A stretch of 64,000 nt of DNA from an uncultured Aquimarina sp. Its GTDB lineage: Bacteria > Bacteroidota > Bacteroidia > Flavobacteriales > Flavobacteriaceae. Positions 42,897-51,559 of this stretch are shown here, one piece after another. The DNA lies in NCBI GenBank assembly GCA_947500545.1, contig CANMSO010000004.1:248001-312000 (forward strand). Reading direction: 5' to 3'. Numbering within the stretch: the first letter of the stretch is position 1; each line of letters begins with the position of its first letter. The position numbers and the translations under genes are program-made. Below the pieces are notes generated by a model, which was not told the origin of the DNA, ran no database searches, and saw nothing but the letters and a program-made list of their open reading frames with translations.

Positions 42897-43709
42897 TTAT
42901 TCTCCTGTAAACATTTTTAATACCTCTGGTGATGGAGAAATATTTCCTTTCACGAGTAAATTATCTTTACTTTTTAATGCTGTGGTTACCCGTGCAATAT
43001 TTGCACCATGATGAAAACCAGCTTCGAGCATTTGCTCGGTAAGTTGTTGGGGTTTCATTTTTACGCCACCTGTTCGACCGTTAGGTCCCCAATGGCTTCC
43101 GGCGTAGTCCGCTCCTGGTGTAGTTTTGGGTAGAGGCACCAATATCATACCATTTGCCGCCATAGCTGCAAGGATGCCTAATTGTGCCAGTTCACAGCCA
43201 GCCCCATTGTTACCGTGTCCACCTCCAACAGAGAAAACACCACCGACCTTACCCACAAAACGGTCTACAAGCCATCCTTTTTCCCAAACACGTTCTATAT
43301 ATTCTTTTAACCTCGAATGCATATTGCGATGTTTCATTGGTGTGCCTGCTATAATTCCATCTGCAGCTATAGAATCTTCCATTGTTGCGTCTTTTGCCAT
43401 TTTTCGAATCACATTGACACCTGCTACGGATTTAACACCTCGTTCAACTGCTTCTGACATTGTCCTAGTCGAGCCGAAATCAGTAGTGTAGACAATTAAA
43501 ATATTGGCATTATCGGTATTGCTGAACTTTTCAAAATCACCTAATCCTTCTTCAACAGGGTCTAGTTCCATTCCATAAAAAGAGGTGTGTGCTGTTATGG
43601 CCAGACCAGTAGTGACTAAAGCTGTTTTTTTTATAAAATCTCTTCTATTATCCTCTACTTCAATAAGAGTTTTAAAGTCTTTTTTTTCGGTTTCTATAAT
43701 TTCACTCAT
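42897..43709 (-). CDS. Exported flavodoxin-fold oxidoreductase with Tat-like signal (first gene of operon B)
   Basis: 270 aa. Residues about 23-45 carry NRRDFIKKTALVTTGLAITA, a twin-arginine type signal, preceded by a long acidic N-region. The flavodoxin/WrbA fold follows: YTTDFGSTRTMSEAV (FMN phosphate loop, about residue 76), GTPMKHRNMHSRLKEY and GKVGGVFSVGGGHGNNG. Tat export fits a protein folded with FMN in the cytoplasm. A quinone reductase in the periplasm is unusual for this family. A sigma54-like promoter lies at 43768-43783. Confidence 0.75.
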   Translation of the reverse strand: MSEIIETEKKDFKTLIEVEDNRRDFIKKTALVTTGLAITAHTSFYGMELDPVEEGLGDFEKFSNTDNANILIVYTTDFGSTRTMSEAVERGVKSVAGVNVIRKMAKDATMEDSIAADGIIAGTPMKHRNMHSRLKEYIERVWEKGWLVDRFVGKVGGVFSVGGGHGNNGAGCELAQLGILAAMAANGMILVPLPKTTPGADYAGSHWGPNGRTGGVKMKPQQLTEQMLEAGFHHGANIARVTTALKSKDNLLVKGNISPSPEVLKMFTGE

Positions 43710-43767
43710 TACTCTTCTAGATTAGAATTATCTACAAATAGGCGTTGTGCATTGTCCTTTAATTTTT

Positions 43768-43783
43768 TGCGAAGAGTATGCCA
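43768..43783 (-). promoter_or_regulatory. Predicted sigma54 promoter of operon B
   Basis: On the minus strand TGGCATACTCTTCGCA: GG and GC are separated by exactly 10 bases and the match to TGGCACR-N4-TTGC is close (TCGC in the -12). It is 74 bp upstream of the start codon. Confidence 0.6.
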
Positions 43784-43856
43784 TACACCTAAACAGAGAG
43801 TAAGTGATTGATAAACAAATAATTATTTGGGTTTTTGAAAAATAGCAGTAATTAAT

Positions 43857-43878
43857 AAAACACGATATATCGTGTTTT
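43857..43878. promoter_or_regulatory. 22-bp perfect palindrome, predicted activator site
   Basis: The core CACGATATATCGTG is flanked by A4 and T4. It lies in the 317-bp divergent space between operon B and the sensor kinase gene, centred 84.5 bp from the TGGCAT element of operon B. It follows no gene on either strand, so it is not a terminator. The rest of this gap shows only AT-rich sequence and a possible kinase-gene promoter (TTG at 43892, TATCTTG near 43917). Confidence 0.6.
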
Positions 43879-44026
43879 TATGATAATTAGTTGTTGTATA
43901 TAGGAGTTGCAATTTGTATCTTGTAAAGAAAAAATTGCTCGACAACGAACCAAAATAACTTGTGCTTATTTCAAGTGAAAATGAATACTGGTGAATTCAT
44001 CGGGCAAAGAAAATTAAATTCAAAAG

Positions 44027-45856
44027 GTGAAAAAATATCAAGAACTTCTATTTATTTTACAATTAATTCTTCTTCCGACATTTATTCTAGGTCAAACGAA
44101 GCAGAACCTTGATAGCCTGATACTGCAAAGTGAATCAAAAAATGATAGCATCGCTATTTTCGCGTTGAATAAAATCAGTTATAGTTATTGGGATACATCA
44201 ATAGATTCTTCTCTTGTTTGGGCCCATAAAGCCGTAGAGTGTGCAGACAAAACAGGTGCTTTAATATTTCAAGCACAAAGTAATTATAACCTAGCTGCAG
44301 CTTATGACCAAGCGGGCGATTTTCAAGATGCACTGATATACTATCTGAGAGCCTTAGATTACAGTAAGGATAGTAGGATGGGGCAAATTCGCATACTAAA
44401 CGGGATAGGGATTCTGTGCAGAAGTATGGGAGAACCCGAAAAAGCAATAGAATATTATTTAGACGCCTTAAAATTGCTGGAGCAAGAAGATAATGAATAT
44501 GCTACTGCGATGATTAGCAATAATCTAGCAAATTCATATTCAGAAGTTAATAATACTAAAAAAGCGGAACAATATCATAGAGATGCATTACTGATACGGC
44601 AGAGAATTAAGGATTCATTAGGTATAGCGCAAAGTCTAAATAATATTGGGAACATATATTTATTAAAAAAAGAATTTATAAAAGCAGCAAGAGAACTAGA
44701 ATTAGCTGAAGAAATTATTGGCACAAACAATGGAGGTAGTGAATATGTAGGCCTGCTACAGAATTTAGGGAATACATATGCGGGAATGAAATTATACGAT
44801 AAATCCAAAAAGTATTTAAACAAAGCTCTTTCTTACGGAAAAAGAATAGGTCTAAAAGAAGAGCAAGCCGAGATTTATAGTTCGATGGCCGCTTTGGATT
44901 CTGTATCTGGAGATTTTGTCAATGCATATTATAATCTTTACTCATATGCAGTACTAAAGGATAGTATCTTAAATCTTGAAAAAGCAAAAGAAATTAACCG
45001 TTTAGAAACCCAATATAGAGTAAAAGAAAATGAGAAAAAACTAATAACAGTTCAAAAAGAGAATGAGTTAAAATCCATAAAACAAGTACAACAATCCAAA
45101 ACTATTATTATAGTTTCCATAGGTCTTATCCTATTTTTGCTTCTTGCTGTTTATCTGGCTCGTATTTATATACAAAAACGGAAGGCCAATACCTTACTTT
45201 CTATCCAAAAAGAAGAAATAATCAAAAAAAATAAAACAATAAACAAAACTTTAGGGGAGAAAGAACTGCTCATGCAAGAAATAAATCATAGAGCTAAGAA
45301 CAATATTTACATAGTAGAAAGACTTCTAACAGCGCAACTAAAGGAAGCTAAGTTTACAGAGACCAAAACGCTACTCAAAGAGAGTCAAAAGCGTATACAA
45401 AGTATTTCACTTTTGCACAATCAATTGTCTTCCAAAGATATGCCTGCATCCATTAACATGAAGTTGTATATAAATGAATTATTAGACACCTATATATCCG
45501 TTGATAAAAACCTTCAAGTATCATCCGAATTAGACGCTTTAACTATAGATTCTGATAGTGCTTTGGCATTAGGGCTTATAATAAACGAACTTATTACCAA
45601 CAGTATTAAACATGCTACTTCTGAAACAAAAATTATGCACGTTTCATTGAAAAAGCAAGATGATGAATTAAGACTAATAGTAAAAGATAATAATGTTGAG
45701 GTTCAGTTGAGTAAGGTTGAAGATAGAGATACATCAGAAGCCTCTTTTTTTGGAACTGAACTGGTGAAAGGACTTGTTAAACAATTAAAAGGAACTATTG
45801 AGTATAAGCATAATTCAGGAATGAATGTTCAAGTAGTCATTCCTTCAAAAAAATAG
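44027..45856 (+). CDS. TPR-containing sensor histidine kinase (HisKA_2 type)
   Basis: 609 aa. Signal peptide (to about residue 22, FILGQ), then TPR repeats in the periplasm (about 55-310; for example ALIYYLRALDYSKDSR and AIEYYLDALKLLEQE), one membrane helix (about 361-384), and a cytoplasmic kinase. The phospho-acceptor His is in EINHRAKNN (about 421), and the N-box is in ALGLIINELITNSIKHA (about 514-530). Start is GTG 44027; no in-frame ATG exists upstream. It is followed after 4 bp by the sigma54 activator gene, so the two form a two-component system. Confidence 0.85.
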   Translation: MKKYQELLFILQLILLPTFILGQTKQNLDSLILQSESKNDSIAIFALNKISYSYWDTSIDSSLVWAHKAVECADKTGALIFQAQSNYNLAAAYDQAGDFQDALIYYLRALDYSKDSRMGQIRILNGIGILCRSMGEPEKAIEYYLDALKLLEQEDNEYATAMISNNLANSYSEVNNTKKAEQYHRDALLIRQRIKDSLGIAQSLNNIGNIYLLKKEFIKAARELELAEEIIGTNNGGSEYVGLLQNLGNTYAGMKLYDKSKKYLNKALSYGKRIGLKEEQAEIYSSMAALDSVSGDFVNAYYNLYSYAVLKDSILNLEKAKEINRLETQYRVKENEKKLITVQKENELKSIKQVQQSKTIIIVSIGLILFLLLAVYLARIYIQKRKANTLLSIQKEEIIKKNKTINKTLGEKELLMQEINHRAKNNIYIVERLLTAQLKEAKFTETKTLLKESQKRIQSISLLHNQLSSKDMPASINMKLYINELLDTYISVDKNLQVSSELDALTIDSDSALALGLIINELITNSIKHATSETKIMHVSLKKQDDELRLIVKDNNVEVQLSKVEDRDTSEASFFGTELVKGLVKQLKGTIEYKHNSGMNVQVVIPSKK

Positions 45857-45860
45857 CTTT

Positions 45861-48800
45861 ATGGACAAATTAGAAATCACAAAAAAAGCCAATATGTCTT
45901 TGGAAAAGAAGGATATCTTAATAGTTGAAGATGAATATATCCTTGCTACCGACATCGCAGAAAAAGCATCAAAAGCAGGTTTTAAAAACTATACTATAGT
46001 CACTAGTATTGAAGAAGCAACAGGATATATTTCAAAGCAAATGCCGGATTTAGTGCTTTTGGATATTTCATTAGGTGATGGTGATGGAACAGCATTGGCT
46101 GAGAGCGTTTTAAACACAAAACAAATTCCGTTTATATATATAACGTCTTATGATGAAGGCGACTATTTTGAAAGAGCAAAAAAGACCCAGCCCTATGGTT
46201 TTTTAAGTAAGCCTACAACAGAAAAAGCGCTGAAAAATGCTATTGAACTAGCCATATACAAGGCAGAAAATGAGGATATAAAAAGAGTTTTAGAGGAAAA
46301 AGAAATAATACTAAAAATATCGCAGGGAGTTAGTAAGCTAAGAAGTATTCCTGAATTTTTCTCTTTTGTTGTCAAGGAGTTGAAACCAATTTTTGATTTT
46401 CACGATGTTGGAGTATTTCTCGTAAGTGAAGATGGTAAAAATCACATAGATTTAGCCAGTTTGGATTTGGAGATTTCAGATAGTCAATGGAATCAACTGA
46501 TTCAGCAATCTGGCTTGAAAAACATTAAACATAAGAACTCTGCCGTTGAATCAGTTATGAGAAGAGTAGAAAAAGAAGGAAAACCTATATTGCATGATTT
46601 TAAAGACATCGTTGCTGAATTCCCTGACTATCCCCAATTTCAAGCAGCAGATATTCTTTCTTTTGGTTATAGAGATTGTTTGGCGACCAATCTAAAGGTT
46701 GGCAACAGAACCTTTGGTATGTTTTGCCTAAACAAACTGAAGAAAAATGCATTTACCAATTCTCAAATTTCTCTATTTGCCAGTATTACAACACCACTTT
46801 CAATTGCAGTGGATAATATTATGGCCAATGAAAGGATAAAGGAAGAAAAAGAATTTAAAGATACGCTCTTGACCATAAGTGATTGTATGAGTTCTATTTT
46901 GGAGCCTGAAAATTTGCTCAATGAGATTTTCGAAAACATAAAACCGCTCTTTAACCTCTATGATGTGGGATTATATGTGCTTTCTGAAGAGGGTAAAAAA
47001 ATGACGAATTGGGCAGTAGAGCATGACAATACAATGGGCTCAAAGGGAAATTCAATGCTTTTAAAGCACGATATGGCTCAATTCGAGTATAGTAGAAGTG
47101 TAGTTGAGATTGTAAGTAAACAGATAATTGATAAAGGAAGCCCTATCATAAAAAAATATGGCAACCGCTATCTAGAAGAAGCTAATCGCACATATGGGAA
47201 TACTATCTTTAAAACTGTTGTTGAAAATACAGGTTATAAAGAATTTATTGCTACGACTCTAAATTGCTACGGTAAGACATTAGGCATCTTATATTTTAAT
47301 AGCACTAAAGAGAATCATTTTAGCGAATCTCAATTTAGATTATTTCAGGCAGTGGCCGACCACATTGCTGTTGCAGTAAGTAATATTATTAATCGTCAAG
47401 AAATCCTTAGACGGGAAAGTAAAAAAGCTTTTCAATTAGAATTGGGAAAGAAAATGTCAAAGGCTCAAGACTTTCAATCGCTGCTTTCCGTTCTATTTAA
47501 TAATTTAAACAAATGTATTTCCTTTTCAGCCCTGTCTCTAACCATTTGGAAAAATGACACCTTGATTCAGAGCCAAGTTTTGGAATTTAAAAGTGGTAGT
47601 GTAAACGATATTTCAAGAGACTTCAATCAAAAGTTTGAAAAGGTATTTCGAAAATTTAAAGAAGAGAATTTTGAAGCTACTTTAGTTCCAAAGATTTTTA
47701 CAAAAGAGTTAATTGAAAAGAATAAAAGTAAATCGGCTTTATTAAAAATTTTAGATGATTTCATTGAGTTGAACTCAGCAATGCAGTTTCATAAGAAATT
47801 AAATAATGAAACGGATTTTATACTTCAATTTATGGATAAGAAGAGAACATTCACAACCAAAGATTTAAGAGAAATGGAGGAGTATATGTCCCTAATTGAA
47901 TTATCTATTTCAAATCATCTTGCATTTTTGGATATTGAGGAATTAAATTTCAAAATAAAACAGGAAAAGGAGTACTTAGAAGCAGAGATAGGAACAAACT
48001 ATAATTTTGGTGAACTTATAGGTTCTTCATCAAAAATGAAAGAAATATATAGACAAATAAGTCTGGCAGCGCCAACTGAGGCTACTGTATTGATTACAGG
48101 TGAAACTGGTACTGGAAAAGAGTTAGTTGCTAGAGCCATACATAACATATCAAAACGAAAAAGTAATTCGATGATAAAGATTAATTGCGCGGCATTGCCG
48201 GCAAACCTAATCGAAAGCGAACTATTTGGCCATGAAAAAGGTTCATTTACAGGGGCAACGCAACGAAGAATAGGTAAGTTTGAGTTAGCAGATAAAGGCA
48301 CTATTTTTTTAGATGAAATTGGAGAAATGCCACTTGAAATTCAAGTAAAGCTTTTGAGGGTTTTACAAGAAAAAGAATTTGAGCGGGTTGGTGGAAACTT
48401 GACCATTAAGACAGATGTAAGAGTAATAGCTGCCACAAATAGAAACTTGATGAAAGAGGTTTCAAATAAGAATTTTAGAGAAGATTTGTATTATAGACTT
48501 GATGTATTCCCAATTGTAATTCCACCACTTCGAGAACGCAAAGAAGATATCCCTGAACTCGCCTTGCACTTTTTACAAAAGAAAGGACATCGTTTAGGGA
48601 AAAGAATAACATCCATTTCAGACCAAGCTTTAAGAGAATTGATGGGTTACGATTTCCCTGGTAATGTTAGGGAACTAGAACATGCTATTGAGCAAGCATT
48701 AATCACAAGCAAAGGCAATTACTTAAAGCTTAATTTAGAAAGTCGACGAAAAAAGCGGGCAATTGCAAATGACACTGTTGCCAATGGTCCCGTTTCATTG

Positions 48801-48989
48801 AAAACCTATGAGCAAGGAGAAATAGACCTTATAATGACAACTTTAAAGTTCACAGGTGGAAAAGTGAGAGGTACTGGAGGAGCCGCTGAGATATTAGACG
48901 TTCATCCAAATACGTTAGAAAGTAAAATGAGACGTATGGGTATAAAAAGAAAACACGTTCTTGAAATTATTGAGAATGATGAGTTTTAA
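45861..48989 (+). CDS. REC-GAF-sigma54 activator (enhancer-binding response regulator)
   Basis: 1042 aa. N-terminal receiver domain (about 18-135, phospho-Asp in LVLLDISLG near 68), two clear GAF domains (about 155-320 and 335-510), a further GAF-like region (about 525-690), then the sigma54-interaction AAA+ domain (about 715-945) with Walker A GETGTGKE (about 746), the GSFTGA loop that contacts sigma54 (about 793) and Walker B FLDEIGE (about 817). A Fis-type helix-turn-helix ends the protein (about 985-1030, HPNTLESKMRRMGIKRK). It should activate sigma54 promoters after phosphorylation by the kinase and possibly after ligand binding to GAF. The two divergent operons are the obvious targets. 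Confidence 0.88.
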   Translation: MDKLEITKKANMSLEKKDILIVEDEYILATDIAEKASKAGFKNYTIVTSIEEATGYISKQMPDLVLLDISLGDGDGTALAESVLNTKQIPFIYITSYDEGDYFERAKKTQPYGFLSKPTTEKALKNAIELAIYKAENEDIKRVLEEKEIILKISQGVSKLRSIPEFFSFVVKELKPIFDFHDVGVFLVSEDGKNHIDLASLDLEISDSQWNQLIQQSGLKNIKHKNSAVESVMRRVEKEGKPILHDFKDIVAEFPDYPQFQAADILSFGYRDCLATNLKVGNRTFGMFCLNKLKKNAFTNSQISLFASITTPLSIAVDNIMANERIKEEKEFKDTLLTISDCMSSILEPENLLNEIFENIKPLFNLYDVGLYVLSEEGKKMTNWAVEHDNTMGSKGNSMLLKHDMAQFEYSRSVVEIVSKQIIDKGSPIIKKYGNRYLEEANRTYGNTIFKTVVENTGYKEFIATTLNCYGKTLGILYFNSTKENHFSESQFRLFQAVADHIAVAVSNIINRQEILRRESKKAFQLELGKKMSKAQDFQSLLSVLFNNLNKCISFSALSLTIWKNDTLIQSQVLEFKSGSVNDISRDFNQKFEKVFRKFKEENFEATLVPKIFTKELIEKNKSKSALLKILDDFIELNSAMQFHKKLNNETDFILQFMDKKRTFTTKDLREMEEYMSLIELSISNHLAFLDIEELNFKIKQEKEYLEAEIGTNYNFGELIGSSSKMKEIYRQISLAAPTEATVLITGETGTGKELVARAIHNISKRKSNSMIKINCAALPANLIESELFGHEKGSFTGATQRRIGKFELADKGTIFLDEIGEMPLEIQVKLLRVLQEKEFERVGGNLTIKTDVRVIAATNRNLMKEVSNKNFREDLYYRLDVFPIVIPPLRERKEDIPELALHFLQKKGHRLGKRITSISDQALRELMGYDFPGNVRELEHAIEQALITSKGNYLKLNLESRRKKRAIANDTVANGPVSLKTYEQGEIDLIMTTLKFTGGKVRGTGGAAEILDVHPNTLESKMRRMGIKRKHVLEIIENDEF

Positions 48990-49594
48990 ATCGCAACAGC
49001 ATAACGTCTGGATATCTCATCCCAATTAATGATTTCAAAAAAAGCATCAACATACGCAGCTCTATTATTTTGATATTTTAAATAATAGGCATGTTCCCAA
49101 ATATCAAGACCTAATATTGGTGTTCCCTGCTTAGCAACAACATCCATTAGAGGATTGTCTTGATTGGGAGTACTGGATAGAAAGAGCTTTTTATTGGAGT
49201 TGACCGAAAGCCATATCCAACCTGAGCCAAAATGAGACACTGCCAAGCTTTTAAATTCTTCAATAAAATTCTCTTTGGAGCCAAATTCGTTTTGAAGATT
49301 TTCTAAAAGTATCTTAGTTGGTAAGTTAGAGCCATTTGGAGCAATATTCGTCCAATACAAGCTGTGGTTGTAAAATCCGCCTGAGTTATTCCTAACTGGT
49401 TCATCATACAGAGATATATTCTTTAGAATATCTTTGATTGATGTTTCAGCATCTACATTAAACTTCTTTAAAGCGAAATTCAATTTATCCGTATATCCTT
49501 GATGATGTTTACTGTGATGGATTCTCATTGTCTCTTCATCAATAAAGGGCTCTATATCACCATATTGATAGTTTAGTTCAGGTAGTACATACAT
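48986..49594 (-). CDS. Fe/Mn superoxide dismutase
   Basis: 202 aa, cytoplasmic. Metal ligands: His in MRIHHSKHHQGY (about 26), His in FYNHSLYW (about 77), and Asp and His in DIWEHAYYLKY (about 163 and 167). The active-site GSGWIWLSV segment is intact. It is convergent with the activator gene and overlaps its stop codon by 4 bp. A superoxide dismutase fits a pathway with quinones and flavodoxin-type redox enzymes. A TGGCAT element and a degenerate palindrome lie upstream. Confidence 0.88.
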   Translation of the reverse strand: MYVLPELNYQYGDIEPFIDEETMRIHHSKHHQGYTDKLNFALKKFNVDAETSIKDILKNISLYDEPVRNNSGGFYNHSLYWTNIAPNGSNLPTKILLENLQNEFGSKENFIEEFKSLAVSHFGSGWIWLSVNSNKKLFLSSTPNQDNPLMDVVAKQGTPILGLDIWEHAYYLKYQNNRAAYVDAFFEIINWDEISRRYAVAI

Positions 49595-49654
49595 AATTCT
49601 TATTTTAAATTACACTTCAACTGTAACGCTACATCTAGAGATTGTAATAAAATT

Positions 49655-49752
49655 ATGCCAACTCTTATATTTTAAAATTATAACTGAAAATCAAAGGCTT
49701 ACGGTATTTGGGATTTAAGTTGAAGAAAAAAATACTACGAGATATAGTATTT
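49655..49752 (-). promoter_or_regulatory. Possible regulon site upstream of the dismutase gene
   Basis: TGGCATA (minus strand, upstream edge 49660) is 66 bp before the start codon. A palindrome AAATACTA...TAGTATTT with centre CGAGATA lies at 49730-49752, 81 bp further. The layout repeats that of operons A and B, but the -12 element is poor and the palindrome core is only partly like CGATATATCG. Confidence 0.3.
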
Positions 49753-49763
49753 ATGAAAAACTA

Positions 49764-50615
49764 TTAGAAATTAATAACGCTATCTAAAGCATCATCAGCA
49801 TCTTTGTGAATGAAATTTGCTTGGTAATTTAAAGTTGTTTTCAAGTCGCTGTGTCTATATAATTTTTGTAACATAAGAGGGTGTATTGCATCACCAGCTA
49901 TGTTTCCAAAAGAATGACGGGCTATATGCATGGTAACTTTTTTATTAATTTTTGCTTTTAACGTAATCGACTTGAAATTATCATTGAATTTCTTAGTTGC
50001 TACTTTAATTTTATTGTAGATATCTTTAGGATTGTCGATTTCAGCCTTCTTCATTTCTGGAAAGATGAAATCATCTTCAGCGTTTTTATCCTGTTCGTAT
50101 TGCTTAAGAATCGCAAGGGCTTTTTTAGGAATTTTTAACGATAGAAGCTTCGCATTTTTCCCCATCCTGTAATTGAACCTGCCATCAGCTATTTGTGACC
50201 ATCTAGTAAATAGCACGTCAGATACTCGCATTCCTGCAAAGTAGAAACTGAAGAGCCACACATTAAGACTGTGCCTTTCTTGGATTGATAGATTTTGAAT
50301 GGTTTCGAACTTACCAATTTCAGCTTTGGTCAATCCAATTTTTACGGTTTCAGGAAATTTAATTTTGAACCTACCATTTCCGAAGGGATATAGCTCTTTA
50401 CTTGCAACTTTGTCTTTGATAGCACGATTATAAATGAGACGAATAAAAACCATTATATTCATTGCCGAAGTTTCGGTTAACGCTGATTTTCCCTTCAAGA
50501 AGACCTTAAGTTTACCAAGAAAACGTTCATCAATTTCTTGAAAAGTAAGTTCATTTGATTGATGAAACCTCTTTATAAAACTTAACCAAGCAGAATCTGT
50601 ATACTTGCGATTGAT
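49764..50615 (-). pseudogene. Tyrosine recombinase/integrase, N-terminally truncated
   Basis: The frame is open from just after a TAA at 50616-50618 to the stop at 49764 (283 codons), while typical Bacteroidota island integrases have about 400. The core-binding domain is visible (SAWLSFIKRFHQSNELTFQE, before the first ATG at 50498), and the catalytic domain is complete: Arg in AGMRVSDVLFTRW, HIAR in MHIARHSFG, the second His in LYRHSDLKTTLNYQ, and the Tyr nucleophile in the same segment. The N-terminal arm-binding domain is missing. It lies 0.8 kb from the right attachment repeat and is probably the remnant of the island integrase. Confidence 0.7.
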
Positions 50616-50781
50616 TTATACACTATGTTTTATAGTAAAACAATTAATACTTGTGTTTTATCGAATATTTATGCATTTAATCGAAAATACGATGTCCTGA
50701 AAAATACTTTTTCATAAAAAATTAACAACTGTTTAATTTCTTTATATGTATAGACGATAAACCAATTAATGTGTAGGACTT

Positions 50782-51234
50782 ATGGTAGAGACAGTATTAT
50801 TGATAGATGATGATAAAGCGACCCGATATATTCATAAAACGATTATAGCTAAACATAATAAATTTAAGAATATTCTAACCTTTCCGGGTGGGAAGATTGC
50901 ATTGCAATATCTCAGATCTATAAATGTAAACTTTATTCAAAAACCACAACTTATTTTATTGGACCTTAATATGCCATCCATGAATGGTTGGGAATTTCTT
51001 GAAGAATACAAGCTTCTAGATGACAATTTGATCCAACATACTAAACTTATTATTTTAACAAGTTCTATTGATCCTAGTGATATTGAAAGGTCAAAGAATA
51101 TAAGAGGAGTAAATGGTTATATTAACAAACCTCTTACACAACAAAAATTAGACACGATTTTGGAAACCTATTTTTATTTTTTAACTAAAAAACACAATAA
51201 TTTAGCCCTTAAAAGTTTATGGAACAATAATTAG
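50782..51234 (+). CDS. Single-domain response regulator
   Basis: 150 aa, receiver domain only. Acidic pocket in LLIDDDKATRY, phospho-Asp in LILLDLNMPSMNGWEF (about residue 61), Thr in LIILTSSIDP, and Lys in YINKPLTQQK (about 114). No output domain, so it works as a phospho-relay or through protein contact. It stands alone between the truncated integrase and the right attachment repeat, with a strong terminator after it. The 283-bp space before it holds the 5' remnant of the integrase and AT-rich sequence. Confidence 0.85.
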   Translation: MVETVLLIDDDKATRYIHKTIIAKHNKFKNILTFPGGKIALQYLRSINVNFIQKPQLILLDLNMPSMNGWEFLEEYKLLDDNLIQHTKLIILTSSIDPSDIERSKNIRGVNGYINKPLTQQKLDTILETYFYFLTKKHNNLALKSLWNNN

Positions 51235-51280
51235 AACATGAATAACGATTGATTTAAGTACTTATTTTGTTTATTATTTA

Positions 51281-51316
51281 GAAAGCCGGTAGTTGGCGAT
51301 ACCGGCTTTCGTTTTT
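51281..51316 (+). terminator. Terminator of the response regulator gene
   Basis: Perfect 11-bp stem GAAAGCCGGTA / TACCGGCTTTC with an 8-base loop, then GTTTTT. 47 bp after the stop codon. Confidence 0.9.
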
Positions 51317-51412
51317 ATGGCTAATACCTTTTTAAAACCTTGTTAAATACTATTTTTACTTATATTTATGAATTTTTAAAAACAATAAGCATCAACAGGA
51401 GTTATAAAAAAA

Positions 51413-51467
51413 TAGACTTAGGATCTAGTGCCGCGAGGTGTGAGAGTTCGAGTCTCTCCGCCCGCAC
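51413..51467 (+). repeat. Right attachment repeat (attR), tRNA-Leu 3' fragment
   Basis: Identical over 55 bp to 30876-30930 of the tRNA-Leu gene. The tRNA 5' half is absent (the preceding bases are an A run), so this is not a functional tRNA. The 388-bp gap 51235-51622 holds this copy, a second shorter copy at 51530-51548 and two terminators. Confidence 0.85.
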
Positions 51468-51529
51468 CGAACTAAAAGCTTGATGTTACTTGGGAGAGAC
51501 GAGAAGTTTATCCTGAGCTAAGTCGAAGG

Positions 51530-51548
51530 GAGTCTCTCCGCCCGCACA
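51530..51548 (+). repeat. Second, shorter tRNA-Leu 3' fragment
   Basis: GAGTCTCTCCGCCCGCACA repeats the last 18-19 bases of the tRNA and its flank. It is followed by a terminator-like hairpin, as the intact tRNA is. This could be an older attachment scar or the original chromosomal flank. Confidence 0.6.
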
Positions 51549-51559
51549 GTAAAAGAAAA

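Larger units (their letters stand above)
30876..51467. mobile_element. Genomic island in the 3' end of tRNA-Leu (about 20.6 kb)
   Basis: The left end is the intact tRNA-Leu and the right end an exact 55-bp copy of its 3' part (anticodon stem through the last C). A tyrosine recombinase with an intact catalytic domain but no N-terminus lies 0.8 kb from the right end. Cargo: two related minus-strand operons, a sensor kinase, a sigma54 activator, a superoxide dismutase and a single-domain response regulator. No conjugation, replication or phage genes are visible, so it is a decayed integrative element or needs help to move. Confidence 0.75.

Noticed and set aside
43879..44026. Sigma54 promoter for the kinase/activator genes
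   Set aside because: No GG-N10-GC element is seen; a TTG...TATCTTG housekeeping-like promoter is more likely.
51413..51467. A second tRNA-Leu gene
   Set aside because: The 5' half (acceptor strand, D-arm) is absent, so it can only be a 3' fragment left by integration.
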